Assembly: GCF_016904945.1 (NCBI RefSeq)
Contig: NZ_JADIKF010000040.1
Location: 1,116,001-1,180,000 of the forward strand
Direction: 5' to 3'
Length of the DNA stretch: 64,000 nucleotides
Source of the DNA: Dyella mobilis
GTDB taxonomy: Bacteria; Pseudomonadota; Gammaproteobacteria; Xanthomonadales; Rhodanobacteraceae
Shown here piece after piece: positions 25,765-33,870 of this stretch; within the stretch, counting starts at the first letter, position 1, and every line of letters starts with the position of its first letter. The notes beneath the pieces are model-generated. The model did not search any database and had not been told where the DNA came from. It worked only from the letters and a program-made list of their open reading frames with translations. The position numbers and the translations under genes were made by a program.

Positions 25765-27039
25765 ATGCCGCCACATCAGCTCAAGCAACCGATCGGTCCG
25801 TTCGCGCTGACGCGCACGCTCGCCTGGCTGCGCCTGTGTGCCATTGCGGGCCAAAGCATGGCGGTGATGATCTGCTCCTGGTGGATGCGGATCGACATTT
25901 CCGCGCTGTCGCTGTTCCTGGGCATCGACCTGCTTGCCGTGTTCGCGGTGTTCGCCGCGTGGCGCATCAGCCAGCCTTGGCCGGTGCGCGAATGGGAGAC
26001 GGTGTGTCACGTTGCCGCCGATACGCTGGTGCTCGGCTATCTGCTTTATTTCACCGGCGGCGCCAGCAATCCATTCATCACGCTCCTGCTGGTGCCCATC
26101 GCCTTGAGCGCCGCGGCGCTTTCGGTGCGCGCCGTGCTTTCGGTCGCCGCCATCGCCGGTGCGGCCTATATCGTGTTGCTGCTCTGGTACGTGCCGTTGC
26201 CGATGAACGAGCTGATGGGCACCGACCACGGTTACTCGCTGCACGTGGCCGGCATGGGCGTGAACTTCGCGGTCACCGCCCTGTTGCTCGGCTTCTTCAT
26301 CAACCGGCTGGCCAATGCCGTGCGCATGCAGCAGTTGGAAGTGCAGCGCGTACGCGAACGCGCCTTGCGCGACGAAGGCATTCTCGCCATCGCCACCCAG
26401 GCCGCGGGTGCGGCGCACGAGCTCAATACCCCGCTCTCGACCATGCGCACCTTGTTGCCAGAGTTGCGCAGGGAGCACGCCAGCGACAGCGTGCTGGACG
26501 ACGACCTGTCTTTGCTGGAGGGACAGGTGGAACGCTGCCGCACCATTCTGCGCGAGATGGTGGCGTTCGGCAAAACGCAGCTCTCGCAGGAACCCGAACA
26601 GCTGACGCTGCAAGCCTTCATCCATGGCGTCGTCGAGCGTTTCCAATTGTTGCGCCCGGAGGCCGAATTCGAACTGTCCGTGCCGTCGGAACTGGAGCCC
26701 CTGGTGTTGCGCAGTCCGCCGGGCTTGCGCCATGCGCTGATCAATCTGCTCAACAATGCGGTGGATGCATCGGCCATGCGCGGCTCCCACAGCGTTACGC
26801 TGGAAGTGCGCCGCGCCGCGCCCTGGCTGGAATGGATCGTGTGCGACCACGGCCCTGGCTTTTATCCCGTCGGCGGCACGGCATCGATCGGCGAGAGCGG
26901 CAAGTTGAGCGGCCTGGGCATCGGCCTGGCGCTGGCCGAAGCCACGGCGGAGCGTCTCAATGGCGAATTGACCGCCACCAACGGCGAAACGGGAGCGGAA
27001 ATGCGGCTGCGCCTGCCGTTGTCGGCCATCACCGAATGA
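25765..27039 (+). CDS. RegB/PrrB-type redox-sensing histidine kinase
   Basis: A 424-aa membrane sensor kinase. Six hydrophobic helices cover about 20-190. Between them lies GGASNPF (98-104), matching the GGxxNPF quinone-binding motif of RegB. HisKA has His218 in GAAHELNTPLST. Cys258 (VERCRTIL) corresponds to the redox-active Cys of RegB. The ATPase domain has LINLLNNAVDAS, CDHGPG and GLGIGLALAEA. In alphaproteobacteria RegB senses the quinone pool and controls respiration, so the same role is inferred here. The start ATG has a weak ribosome-binding site. The partner regulator begins 77 bp downstream. Confidence 0.93.
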   Translation: MPPHQLKQPIGPFALTRTLAWLRLCAIAGQSMAVMICSWWMRIDISALSLFLGIDLLAVFAVFAAWRISQPWPVREWETVCHVAADTLVLGYLLYFTGGASNPFITLLLVPIALSAAALSVRAVLSVAAIAGAAYIVLLLWYVPLPMNELMGTDHGYSLHVAGMGVNFAVTALLLGFFINRLANAVRMQQLEVQRVRERALRDEGILAIATQAAGAAHELNTPLSTMRTLLPELRREHASDSVLDDDLSLLEGQVERCRTILREMVAFGKTQLSQEPEQLTLQAFIHGVVERFQLLRPEAEFELSVPSELEPLVLRSPPGLRHALINLLNNAVDASAMRGSHSVTLEVRRAAPWLEWIVCDHGPGFYPVGGTASIGESGKLSGLGIGLALAEATAERLNGELTATNGETGAEMRLRLPLSAITE

Positions 27040-27116
27040 GCCGCCTGTGCCCGGAGGCGCGCAATGGGCCTCCACATCCGGCAAAATAGGCGGGCAAATA
27101 CGACCGGTAGCAGCAG

Positions 27117-27707
27117 ATGATCCCCCCGAATCAGGCAAGCAATACCCGCCCACTGTTGATCGTGGACGACGATGCCACCTTTGTACGCGTACTCAGCCGA
27201 GCCCTCACCTCCCGCGGTTTCGAAGTTCTCACCGCCAGCCGTGCCGACGAAGCCCGTGCCCTATCGCGACGCCACCAGCCTCGCCACTGCGTGCTCGACT
27301 TGAAGCTGGGCGAGGAAAACGGCCTGCGCCTGATTCCCGAGCTGCACGAACTGGTGCCGGACATGCGCATCCTGTTGCTGACCGGTTACGCCTCAATCGC
27401 CACGGCGGTCGAGGCGATCAAGCGCGGCGCGCACGATTACCTGTCCAAGCCGGTGGATGCCGATGCGGTGGTTCGCGCCCTGCTCGAAGGCGATAGCGGT
27501 ACGGCGAGCGGCGAAGACGAAGTGATCGACGCGCCCGAGGCACCGCTGGCCCTGCGCCGTCTGGAATGGGAGCACATCCAGCGCGTGCTCACCGAATGCG
27601 AAGGCAACATTTCCGAGACCGCCCGGCGCCTGGGCATGCACCGCCGCACGCTGCAACGCAAGTTGAGCAAGCATCCGGTACGCGAGCGGCCGGAACACGG
27701 GGGCTGA
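27117..27707 (+). CDS. RegA/PrrA/ActR-type response regulator
   Basis: A 196-aa regulator. The receiver (about 13-125) has the phospho-acceptor Asp61 in CVLDLKLGEENG and Lys in HDYLSKP. A short linker leads to a Fis-type helix-turn-helix (about 148-187) with RLEWEHIQRVLTECEGNIS and ARRLGMHRRTLQRKLSK, the near-invariant RegA DNA-binding region. Together with the kinase upstream it forms a complete redox-response pair. Targets in this organism are not visible in the window. Confidence 0.94.
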   Translation: MIPPNQASNTRPLLIVDDDATFVRVLSRALTSRGFEVLTASRADEARALSRRHQPRHCVLDLKLGEENGLRLIPELHELVPDMRILLLTGYASIATAVEAIKRGAHDYLSKPVDADAVVRALLEGDSGTASGEDEVIDAPEAPLALRRLEWEHIQRVLTECEGNISETARRLGMHRRTLQRKLSKHPVRERPEHGG

Positions 27708-27717
27708 GCAGCTCATT

Positions 27718-27740
27718 CACCGCGGCAGACTGCCGCGGTG
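27718..27740. terminator. Hairpin between convergent regA-type gene and isoaspartyl peptidase gene
   Basis: Perfect 10-bp stem caccgcggca / tgccgcggtg with a 3-base loop, 10 bases past the regulator's stop. It has no clear U run on either strand, so it is a hairpin of terminator position but uncertain strength. Confidence 0.5.
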
Positions 27741-27759
27741 CCCGAAACAATAAAGAACG

Positions 27760-28797
27760 CTACTCCGCCGCCGAAGTGGCCGGTGCCGGCGGGTGGTTCG
27801 ACGGATCAGGTTCGTCGTCGTAGATCGCCACGTGCGGAACGCCGTCCGCACCGATCCATCCGCGGAACATGCCGTCGGTGTTGTAGGGCATGGCGATATT
27901 GCCGTCCGCATCGAGCGCGATGGCACCACCGTTGCCGCCCATGGATGGAATCTCCTGGTTGATCACTTCCGCCGCGGCGCGCTGGATCGGCTCGTTGAGC
28001 ATCGAGACCTTCATGCAGATTTCGTGCGCTGCCACGGTACGCATGTAGAACTCGCCCCAGCCGGTGCCGGAAACGGCGCATTGCGCATTGGCGTAAGTGC
28101 CCGCACCGATGATCGGCGAATCGCCCACGCGGCCCCAGCGCTTGTCGTTCATGCCGCCGGTGGACGTGCCGGCGGCAAGATGGCCTTCGCCATCGAGCGC
28201 CACGGCACCGACCGTGCCGAAATGCTTGGCCGTTTCAACATCCGCAGGCGGTTGCTTCTGCGCATCTTCCTTCAAGGCTTTCTGCAGTTGCTGCCAACGC
28301 TCTTCGGTGCGGAAATACGACGGATCGACCAGGGTGATGCCCTGCTCCTTGGCAAACTCCTCCGCACCGTCGCCGACCAGCATCACGTGCGAGGAGTGTT
28401 CCATCACCGCACGCGCAAGCAGGATCGGATTCTTTACCCGATGCACACCGGCAACCGATCCTGCACGCAAGGAATCTCCATCCATCACCGCGGCATCGAG
28501 CTCGTTCTTGCCGTCGTGCGTGAACACCGAACCCTTGCCAGCGTTGAAGTTGGAATCGTCTTCCATCACGGTGATCGCCGTGGTCACCGCATCGATGGCC
28601 GGCTTGCCCGCCTTCAACTGGGCATACCCCTCCAGCAGCGCCTTGGTCATGGCAGCGCGCACCGCCTTTTCCTTGGCCGCGGTCATGTCCCGCTTGACCA
28701 CGCCGGCACCGCCGTGAATCACCAGGACGGGTGTAGCGGCATGTGTCATGGCAACGATTCCGAAACTGGCCAGTGCAACAAACAGGCGATGGATCAT
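27760..28797 (-). CDS. Exported isoaspartyl peptidase / L-asparaginase (Ntn hydrolase)
   Basis: A 345-aa threonine-type amidohydrolase. It begins with a signal peptide (MIHRLFVALASFGIVAMTHA) and then VLVIHGGAG, the family N-terminus. Self-cleavage is predicted between Gly194 and Thr195 (KHFG/TVGAVALD), making Thr195 the nucleophile of the beta subunit. GTSTGGMNDKRWGRVGDSPIIGAG carries the substrate-binding residues. It would remove beta-aspartyl peptides or asparagine, here in the periplasm. ATG at 28797 follows GGGGAGAG; a further ATG upstream would hide the signal peptide. It is convergent with the RegA-type gene. Confidence 0.92.
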   Translation of the reverse strand: MIHRLFVALASFGIVAMTHAATPVLVIHGGAGVVKRDMTAAKEKAVRAAMTKALLEGYAQLKAGKPAIDAVTTAITVMEDDSNFNAGKGSVFTHDGKNELDAAVMDGDSLRAGSVAGVHRVKNPILLARAVMEHSSHVMLVGDGAEEFAKEQGITLVDPSYFRTEERWQQLQKALKEDAQKQPPADVETAKHFGTVGAVALDGEGHLAAGTSTGGMNDKRWGRVGDSPIIGAGTYANAQCAVSGTGWGEFYMRTVAAHEICMKVSMLNEPIQRAAAEVINQEIPSMGGNGGAIALDADGNIAMPYNTDGMFRGWIGADGVPHVAIYDDEPDPSNHPPAPATSAAE

Positions 28798-29129
28798 CCC
28801 ATCACTCTCCCCAAAACGGTGCCGTGATGGCATCAGTATAGCCAGCCAAAAGAAGGGCCAACGTGCAGTGGCTCGCGGTCACCACGTGGCTGACGAATGA
28901 TCGTTCCCGCTTGCAAGCAATGACGTTGACGCCCATCAGCGCCAGCCCTCGCGGGTACTTCGAGACGAGCTCCAGCCGCTTCAGCAGGCATACGGTTACG
29001 CATGGATCAATCACGCGCCGCAGATTTGCTCGACGCATCCCTGAATGCCTGCGACCTTCGTACAGCATGTCCGGACATCGATCCGTCGTATCCTACGCAG
29101 CTATATCTCCCCAGCTAGAAGGCACCCTC
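28798..29129. other. Upstream region between the divergent peptidase and CoA-transferase genes
   Basis: 332 bases with no gene that I can support. An in-frame extension of the CoA-transferase exists here, but it is not conserved-looking and lacks a ribosome-binding site. It should contain the promoters of both divergent genes; I could not pick clear -35 and -10 boxes. Confidence 0.5.
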
Positions 29130-30485
29130 ATGGACAAGGTTTATGCAACTGCGGCAAAAGCGCTGGATGGCTTGCTGTTCGATGGCATGACCATCGCGGC
29201 AGGCGGCTTCGGCCTGTGCGGCATCCCCGAAAACCTGATCGGCGCGCTGCTTGGCGCCGGAACCAAGGGTCTGACCATCGTCGGCAACAACGCCGGCGTG
29301 GACGACTTCGGCATGGGGCCTTTGCTCAAGACCCGCCAAGTGAGCCGCGTATTCGCCTCCTACGTGGGCGAGAACAAGGAATTCGAGCGCCAGGTGCTGG
29401 CCGGCGAGCTGGAGCTGAACCTGGTGCCGCAGGGCACTCTGGCCGAGAAACTGCGCGCCGGCGGCGCCGGCATTCCGGGCTTCTACACGCGTACGGCCTA
29501 TGGCACCAAGCTGGCCGAAGGCAAGGAAACCAAGAAGTTCGGCGAGAAGGAATACGTGCTTGAAGAAGCCATCCACGCCGACGTTTCCATCGTCAAGGCA
29601 TGGAAGGGCGACCGACTGGGCAATCTGGTGTTCCGCAAGACGGCACGCAACTTCAATCCGATGATCGCCACCTGCGGCAAGGTCTGCGTGGCCGAAGTGG
29701 AAGAGCTGGTGGAAGTGGGCCAGCTGGAGCCCGACCAGATCCACGTGCCGGGCATCTACGTCGACCGCATCATCCAGGGCGAGAAGTACGAGAAGCGCAT
29801 CGAATTCCGCACCATCGCCGGTGCCAACACCGGCAAGGAAAGCCCGATCCGCATGGCCATGGCCAAGCGCGCCGCGAAGGAACTGCGCGACGGCTTCTAC
29901 GTAAACCTCGGCATCGGCATTCCCACGCTGGTGGCCAACTTCATTCCGGAAGGCATGGACGTCACTCTGCAGTCGGAAAACGGCCTGTTGGGCATCGGCC
30001 CGTTCCCCGACGATGCGCACGTCGATCCGGACCTGATCAATGCCGGCAAGCAGACCATCACCACCTTGCCGGGCTCGAGCTACTTCTCCAGCGCCGAATC
30101 CTTCGCGATGATCCGCGGCGGTCACATCAACCTGTCGATCCTGGGCGGGCTGGAAGTGTCCTGCACCGGCGATCTCGCCAACTGGATGGTGCCGGGCAAG
30201 ATGGTGAAAGGTCCGGGCGGCGCGATGGACCTGGTCAGCGGCGTGCGTCGCGTGGTGGTGCTGATGGAACACACCGCGAAGGACGGCTCGCCCAAGATCA
30301 AGAACGAGTGCGACCTGCCGCTCACCGGCAAGCAGGTGGTGGACCTGATCATCACCGACCTGTGCGTGTTCGAAGTGGCGAAGGGCAAGGGCCTTACGCT
30401 GATCGAAGTGCACGAAGGCGTAACGGTGGATGACGTGAAGGCCAAGACAGGGTGTGCGTTCGAGGTGCATCCGTCATTGCGTTGA
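29130..30485 (+). CDS. 3-oxoacid CoA-transferase, A and B subunits fused in one chain
   Basis: A 451-aa enzyme that transfers CoA from succinyl-CoA to acetoacetate or similar ketoacids. Residues 1-about 230 are the A subunit (DGMTIAAGGFGLCGIPENLI; VGNNAGVDDFGMG). Residues about 240-451 are the B subunit with the catalytic Glu283 in SENGLLGIG. No stop or restart lies between them (ESPIRMAMAKRAAKEL is the junction), so the two are one polypeptide with a very short linker. Most bacteria, including Xanthomonas as I recall, have separate scoA and scoB genes. ATG at 29130 matches the normal ScoA N-terminus. It is transcribed alone. Confidence 0.92.
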   Translation: MDKVYATAAKALDGLLFDGMTIAAGGFGLCGIPENLIGALLGAGTKGLTIVGNNAGVDDFGMGPLLKTRQVSRVFASYVGENKEFERQVLAGELELNLVPQGTLAEKLRAGGAGIPGFYTRTAYGTKLAEGKETKKFGEKEYVLEEAIHADVSIVKAWKGDRLGNLVFRKTARNFNPMIATCGKVCVAEVEELVEVGQLEPDQIHVPGIYVDRIIQGEKYEKRIEFRTIAGANTGKESPIRMAMAKRAAKELRDGFYVNLGIGIPTLVANFIPEGMDVTLQSENGLLGIGPFPDDAHVDPDLINAGKQTITTLPGSSYFSSAESFAMIRGGHINLSILGGLEVSCTGDLANWMVPGKMVKGPGGAMDLVSGVRRVVVLMEHTAKDGSPKIKNECDLPLTGKQVVDLIITDLCVFEVAKGKGLTLIEVHEGVTVDDVKAKTGCAFEVHPSLR

Positions 30486-30500
30486 GGTGACCTTGCATTT

Positions 30501-30595
30501 CCTTCTCCCCCGCGGGGTACGCGGGGAGAGCACGTGGACGTGCTCGGCTTTGAGGAGCGAGGAGAAGGTGGCCCGAAGGGTCGGATGAGGGGTCA
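30501..30595. repeat. REP-like composite repeat (part 1)
   Basis: CCTTCTCCCCCGCGGGG is mirrored by GAGGAGAAGG further on. An inner GAGCACG/CGTGCTC stem lies between them, and the element ends GGATGAGGGGTCA. It lies in opposite orientation to the copy at 30652, and together they fill the gap between the CoA-transferase and the kinase gene. Confidence 0.65.
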
Positions 30596-30651
30596 CGCTG
30601 ATGCAGACGTTTTTCTGAGCGAATTTTAAGCGTGGGTCATCGCAAGAATGG

Positions 30652-30687
30652 CCCCTCACCCCAACCCTCTCCCCAAAAGGGAGAGGG
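30652..30687. repeat. REP-like GC-rich palindromic repeat (part 2)
   Basis: CCCCTCACCCCAACCCTCTC followed by CCC-AAAA-GGGAGAGGG. It is nearly the same as the copy at 8864-8897. Confidence 0.75.
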
Positions 30688-30696
30688 AGCAGGAGC

Positions 30697-31683
30697 TTAG
30701 GCAGGCACCGGCAGCGGCTGCGGGAAACGAATCTCCGCCACGTAGCTGTTGCCGCCCTGCACGCGCAGATCGAGCGGCCAGGCGAAGCGTTCGCTGATGC
30801 GCCGCGCGATGGCGTATTCGAAACCCTGCTGCCCTGGCAGATGCGGATCGTGATCGGTACCGGCGGTGGCGCAAACGCTCACCACCCCCGGCAATACCGT
30901 GACCAAGACCGTGCCCTGCCCCGTGTATTGGCTGGCATGGCGAATCAATTGCCAGCACAGCACGGCGAACACACGCGGCGAACCATGCAAGGCGAACGCG
31001 GCCGGTTCTTCGAACTGCAATTCGATGGGATGGCCATGCAGCATTTCGCGCGCGTCGATCAATTCGTCGCGCAGCACGTCGTTCACCACGAAATCCTGTT
31101 CGCTCTGGCCGTTGTCGGCTTCGCGCGCGAGGATCAGCATGGCCTCCACCAGCGCTTCCATCTCGCGCGTGGCGCGGCGGATGCGCTCCACTGAGCGCTT
31201 GCCGAAATCGCTCAGTCCAGGCTCGTCCGCCAACATGTCGGTGGACATCTTGATCACGGTCAGTGGACTGCGCAGCTCGTGGCTGGCATCGCGGGTAAAG
31301 TTGCGCTCCCGTTCGTTGTAGCCCGCGATGCGGTTGGCAAAGCGATGAAAGCTGTGCGCCAGCATGGCCACGTCGGCATCGACGTGGCGGGGCAGCCGAT
31401 CCGGCCGCAACGCCGCAGGATCGACCTGTCCTTCGTGCCAGCTGCCCACCAGTTGCGCCAGCACGCTGACGGAATGCCACGCCCGTTGCGCCGCCAGCCA
31501 TGCGAGCGAGCTGACGATCACGATCAACGCAAGCACCGCACCTACCGGTGCCACGTCGTAATAACCCATCAGGCACGCCAACACGATCGCTACCAGCTGC
31601 AGGCCGAAAATCAGCAGCAGACGGCGATGGAATCCGCCGCGCGCAGACCGCGCGCGTTGGGTTGGCGCACCCTTTTTGGTCAT
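30697..31683 (-). CDS. Sensor histidine kinase with degenerate ATP-binding domain
   Basis: A 328-aa membrane protein. Two membrane helices (about 20-41 and 45-65) with almost no periplasmic loop are followed by a HAMP-like linker (about 66-120) and a HisKA domain with an intact H-box at His135 (RDASHELRSPLTV). The ATPase part keeps its length but not its motifs: the N-box reads LIRHASQYT with His in place of Asn, the G1 box DxGxG is replaced by ATAGTDHDP, and GLGL is replaced by GFEYA. It lies 19 bp downstream of its regulator. It may act as a phosphatase or accept phosphate from another kinase. Confidence 0.82.
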   Translation of the reverse strand: MTKKGAPTQRARSARGGFHRRLLLIFGLQLVAIVLACLMGYYDVAPVGAVLALIVIVSSLAWLAAQRAWHSVSVLAQLVGSWHEGQVDPAALRPDRLPRHVDADVAMLAHSFHRFANRIAGYNERERNFTRDASHELRSPLTVIKMSTDMLADEPGLSDFGKRSVERIRRATREMEALVEAMLILAREADNGQSEQDFVVNDVLRDELIDAREMLHGHPIELQFEEPAAFALHGSPRVFAVLCWQLIRHASQYTGQGTVLVTVLPGVVSVCATAGTDHDPHLPGQQGFEYAIARRISERFAWPLDLRVQGGNSYVAEIRFPQPLPVPA

Positions 31684-31702
31684 GGGTATGTGGGGTTGGG
31701 CG

Positions 31703-32434
31703 TCAGGCGAAGTGGCTTGTTGCGGTCGTCTCGGAATTCAGGTCGGCCAGGCGATAACCGGCCGAATGGATCGTGTGCAGCAGCGGGCTCTGGAACGGTT
31801 TGTCGATCACTCGCCGCAAGTTGTAGAGGTGCGAGCGCAAGGTGTCGGAGTCCGGCAGAGTGTCGCCCCAGATCTCCCGCTCGATATCGCGCCGGCTCAC
31901 CACCCGCGGCGATTCGCGCATCAGTATCGCCAACAGTTTGAGACCGATCGGTGAAACCGTGAGCTCCTGCCCGCTGCGGGTCAGGCGAAGGGTGGCGGTG
32001 TCCAGGGTCATGTCGCCGACGGTGAGCACTTCGCTGGATACCTGGCGGCGATCGCGGCGGATCAGTGCCCGCAGGCGCGCTTCCAGTTCGCGCACCTCGA
32101 ACGGCTTGACCAGGTAATCGTCGGCCCCGGCTTCCAGGCCGATCAGCTTGTCCTCCAGCGTGTCGCGCGCGGTCAACATCAGCACCGGTGTGGATTTCTT
32201 CGCGTCGGAGCGCAGTTTGCGGCAAACATCCAGGCCATCGATGCCCGGCAGCATCAGGTCCAGCACCACCACGTCGTAGCTGTTGGACACGGCCAGATGC
32301 AGTCCGCTGACACCATCTTGAGCAAAATCAACGGAATAGCCACGGCGCTCGAGGAACTCTCCCACCATCTCGGCAATCTGGCGATTGTCTTCAACCAGCA
32401 GGATCAGTCCGGCATGCTCGTCACGTGAACTCAT
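31703..32434 (-). CDS. OmpR-type response regulator paired with the degenerate kinase
   Basis: A 243-aa regulator. The receiver (about 9-122) has Asp59 in VVVLDLMLPG, acidic ED(15-16) and Lys in DDYLVKP. The winged helix (about 135-230) has REIWGDTLPDSDTLRSHLYNLRRVID and ends IHSAGYRLADL. ATG at 32434 has GAGG five bases before it. The receiver is complete, so the regulator should be phosphorylated even if its adjacent kinase lacks normal ATP binding. Confidence 0.9.
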   Translation of the reverse strand: MSSRDEHAGLILLVEDNRQIAEMVGEFLERRGYSVDFAQDGVSGLHLAVSNSYDVVVLDLMLPGIDGLDVCRKLRSDAKKSTPVLMLTARDTLEDKLIGLEAGADDYLVKPFEVRELEARLRALIRRDRRQVSSEVLTVGDMTLDTATLRLTRSGQELTVSPIGLKLLAILMRESPRVVSRRDIEREIWGDTLPDSDTLRSHLYNLRRVIDKPFQSPLLHTIHSAGYRLADLNSETTATSHFA

Positions 32435-32558
32435 GTTCGCCTCGTTGGATACCGCAAAGTCTTCACATTTGTGAAGGCTAACGGTCCATGGCGTAAGCAC
32501 AACGTGAATTTAAAAGGACAAAAACGTGGTGGCAGCGGCAAAAGCGCGTGTAAGTGCC

Positions 32559-33170
32559 TTATTTCAGCAACGGACCGAGCTGCGACCACACCGTATCGAG
32601 CACTTTTGGTTCTCCGGCCGCCACCGGATGAAGGCCGTCTTCCTGCATCAGCGAAGGATCGAGCGCCACCCCCTCGAGCAGGAACGGCACCAGCGCAACG
32701 TGCTTTTCACGGGCCAGATCGGCATAGATCGCACGCAGGCCATCGCGATAGCGCGGCCCGTAATTCACCGGCAGCTCGATGCCCAGCAGCAAAACCTTGG
32801 CTCCGGCGTGCTGGGATGCATCGATCATGGCCGCAAGGTTGTTGCGCAGATCGGGTAGCGCCAGGCCCCGCAGGCCGTCGTTGGCGCCCAGTTCGATCAC
32901 CACGATGCGCGGGTGGTATTGCGCCAGCAGCGCCGGCAGGCGATGGCGCCCGCTCAGCGACGTTTCGCCGCTGATGCTGGCATTGACGACCGTCCAACCC
33001 GGCTCCATCTGGTTCAAACGAACTTCCAGCAGATGCACCCAGCCCGCTTCTACGGGAATGTTGTGCGCGGCGGACAGTGAGTCGCCCAGCACGACCAGGG
33101 TTTTCGCCGGCGCAGCCGCCAACGTACCGATACCGCAAAGCAGAACGAGCAGACAAAGGAAACGACGCAT
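32559..33170 (-). CDS. tesA: Arylesterase / acyl-CoA thioesterase I (GDSL hydrolase)
   Basis: A 203-aa periplasmic SGNH hydrolase. A signal peptide (1-20, LLVLLCGIGTLAAA) is followed by the GDSLS block with the nucleophile Ser, GANDGLRG with the oxyanion Asn, and DGLHP with the catalytic Asp and His. The start codon at 33168-33170 overlaps the start codon of the divergent ybbA-type gene by two bases, so each gene's upstream region lies within the other. The same tesA/ybbA-ybbP divergent pairing is found in E. coli. Confidence 0.94.
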   Translation of the reverse strand: MRRFLCLLVLLCGIGTLAAAPAKTLVVLGDSLSAAHNIPVEAGWVHLLEVRLNQMEPGWTVVNASISGETSLSGRHRLPALLAQYHPRIVVIELGANDGLRGLALPDLRNNLAAMIDASQHAGAKVLLLGIELPVNYGPRYRDGLRAIYADLAREKHVALVPFLLEGVALDPSLMQEDGLHPVAAGEPKVLDTVWSQLGPLLK

Positions 33171-33870
33171 GAGTGGTGGTTCTCGTCCGGCCGCAGAGGG
33201 TTGTGTCCTCGAAGTGCGCGATGTTAGCAAGTCCGTCAACGGCCCCGAGGGCAGGCTGGATATCCTCAGCAACGTGGCGATGCAGGTCAGCCACGGCGAA
33301 AGCTTTGCCATCGTCGGCGCTTCCGGCTCCGGCAAGACCACCTTGCTCGGCTTGCTCGCCGGCCTGGACACACCCACGCACGGCAGCATCAGGCTGGATG
33401 GCCACGAGCTGGAACGGCTCGACGAGGAAGCGCGCGCGGATTTGCGCCGGCGCCTGGTCGGTTTCGTGTTCCAGTCGTTTCACCTGCTGCCGGCGCTGAC
33501 CGCCGAACAGAATGTGATGCTGCCGCTGGAGCTGGAGGGCAATCCGGACGCCCGCGAACGAGCGCACGAAGCGCTCGAAGCGGTGGGACTCAGCGGACGC
33601 CGCAAGCATTACCCGGCGCAACTTTCCGGCGGCGAACAGCAACGCGTGGCGATCGCACGCGCCTTCGTGCATGGCCCGCGCATTCTGTTCGCCGACGAGC
33701 CCACCGGCAATCTCGACCGGCGCACCGGACGGCACGTCTGCGACCTGCTGTTCGCCCTCAATCGCGATCACGCCACCACGCTGGTACTGGTGACGCACGA
33801 TCTGCAATTGGCCGAACGCTGCGTGCGCAGAGTGGAGCTGCAGGAAGGCAGGCTGGAGCCGCTGGCATGA
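33169..33870 (+). CDS. ybbA: ABC transporter ATP-binding protein (YbbA-like)
   Basis: A 233-aa ATPase of the LolD/MacB group. Walker A is GASGSGKTT, the signature is LSGGEQQRVAIARA, Walker B is ILFADEPTGNLD, and the H-loop is VLVTHD. ATG at 33169 has AAGGA upstream. Its stop overlaps the start of the permease gene (ATGA), which implies that the two form one transporter. Confidence 0.94.
   Translation: MSGGSRPAAEGCVLEVRDVSKSVNGPEGRLDILSNVAMQVSHGESFAIVGASGSGKTTLLGLLAGLDTPTHGSIRLDGHELERLDEEARADLRRRLVGFVFQSFHLLPALTAEQNVMLPLELEGNPDARERAHEALEAVGLSGRRKHYPAQLSGGEQQRVAIARAFVHGPRILFADEPTGNLDRRTGRHVCDLLFALNRDHATTLVLVTHDLQLAERCVRRVELQEGRLEPLA

Noticed and set aside
28863..29129. An N-terminal extension of the CoA-transferase
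   Set aside because: The extra 89 residues lack similarity to ScoA and no ribosome-binding site precedes the first ATG; the ATG at 29130 fits the family.
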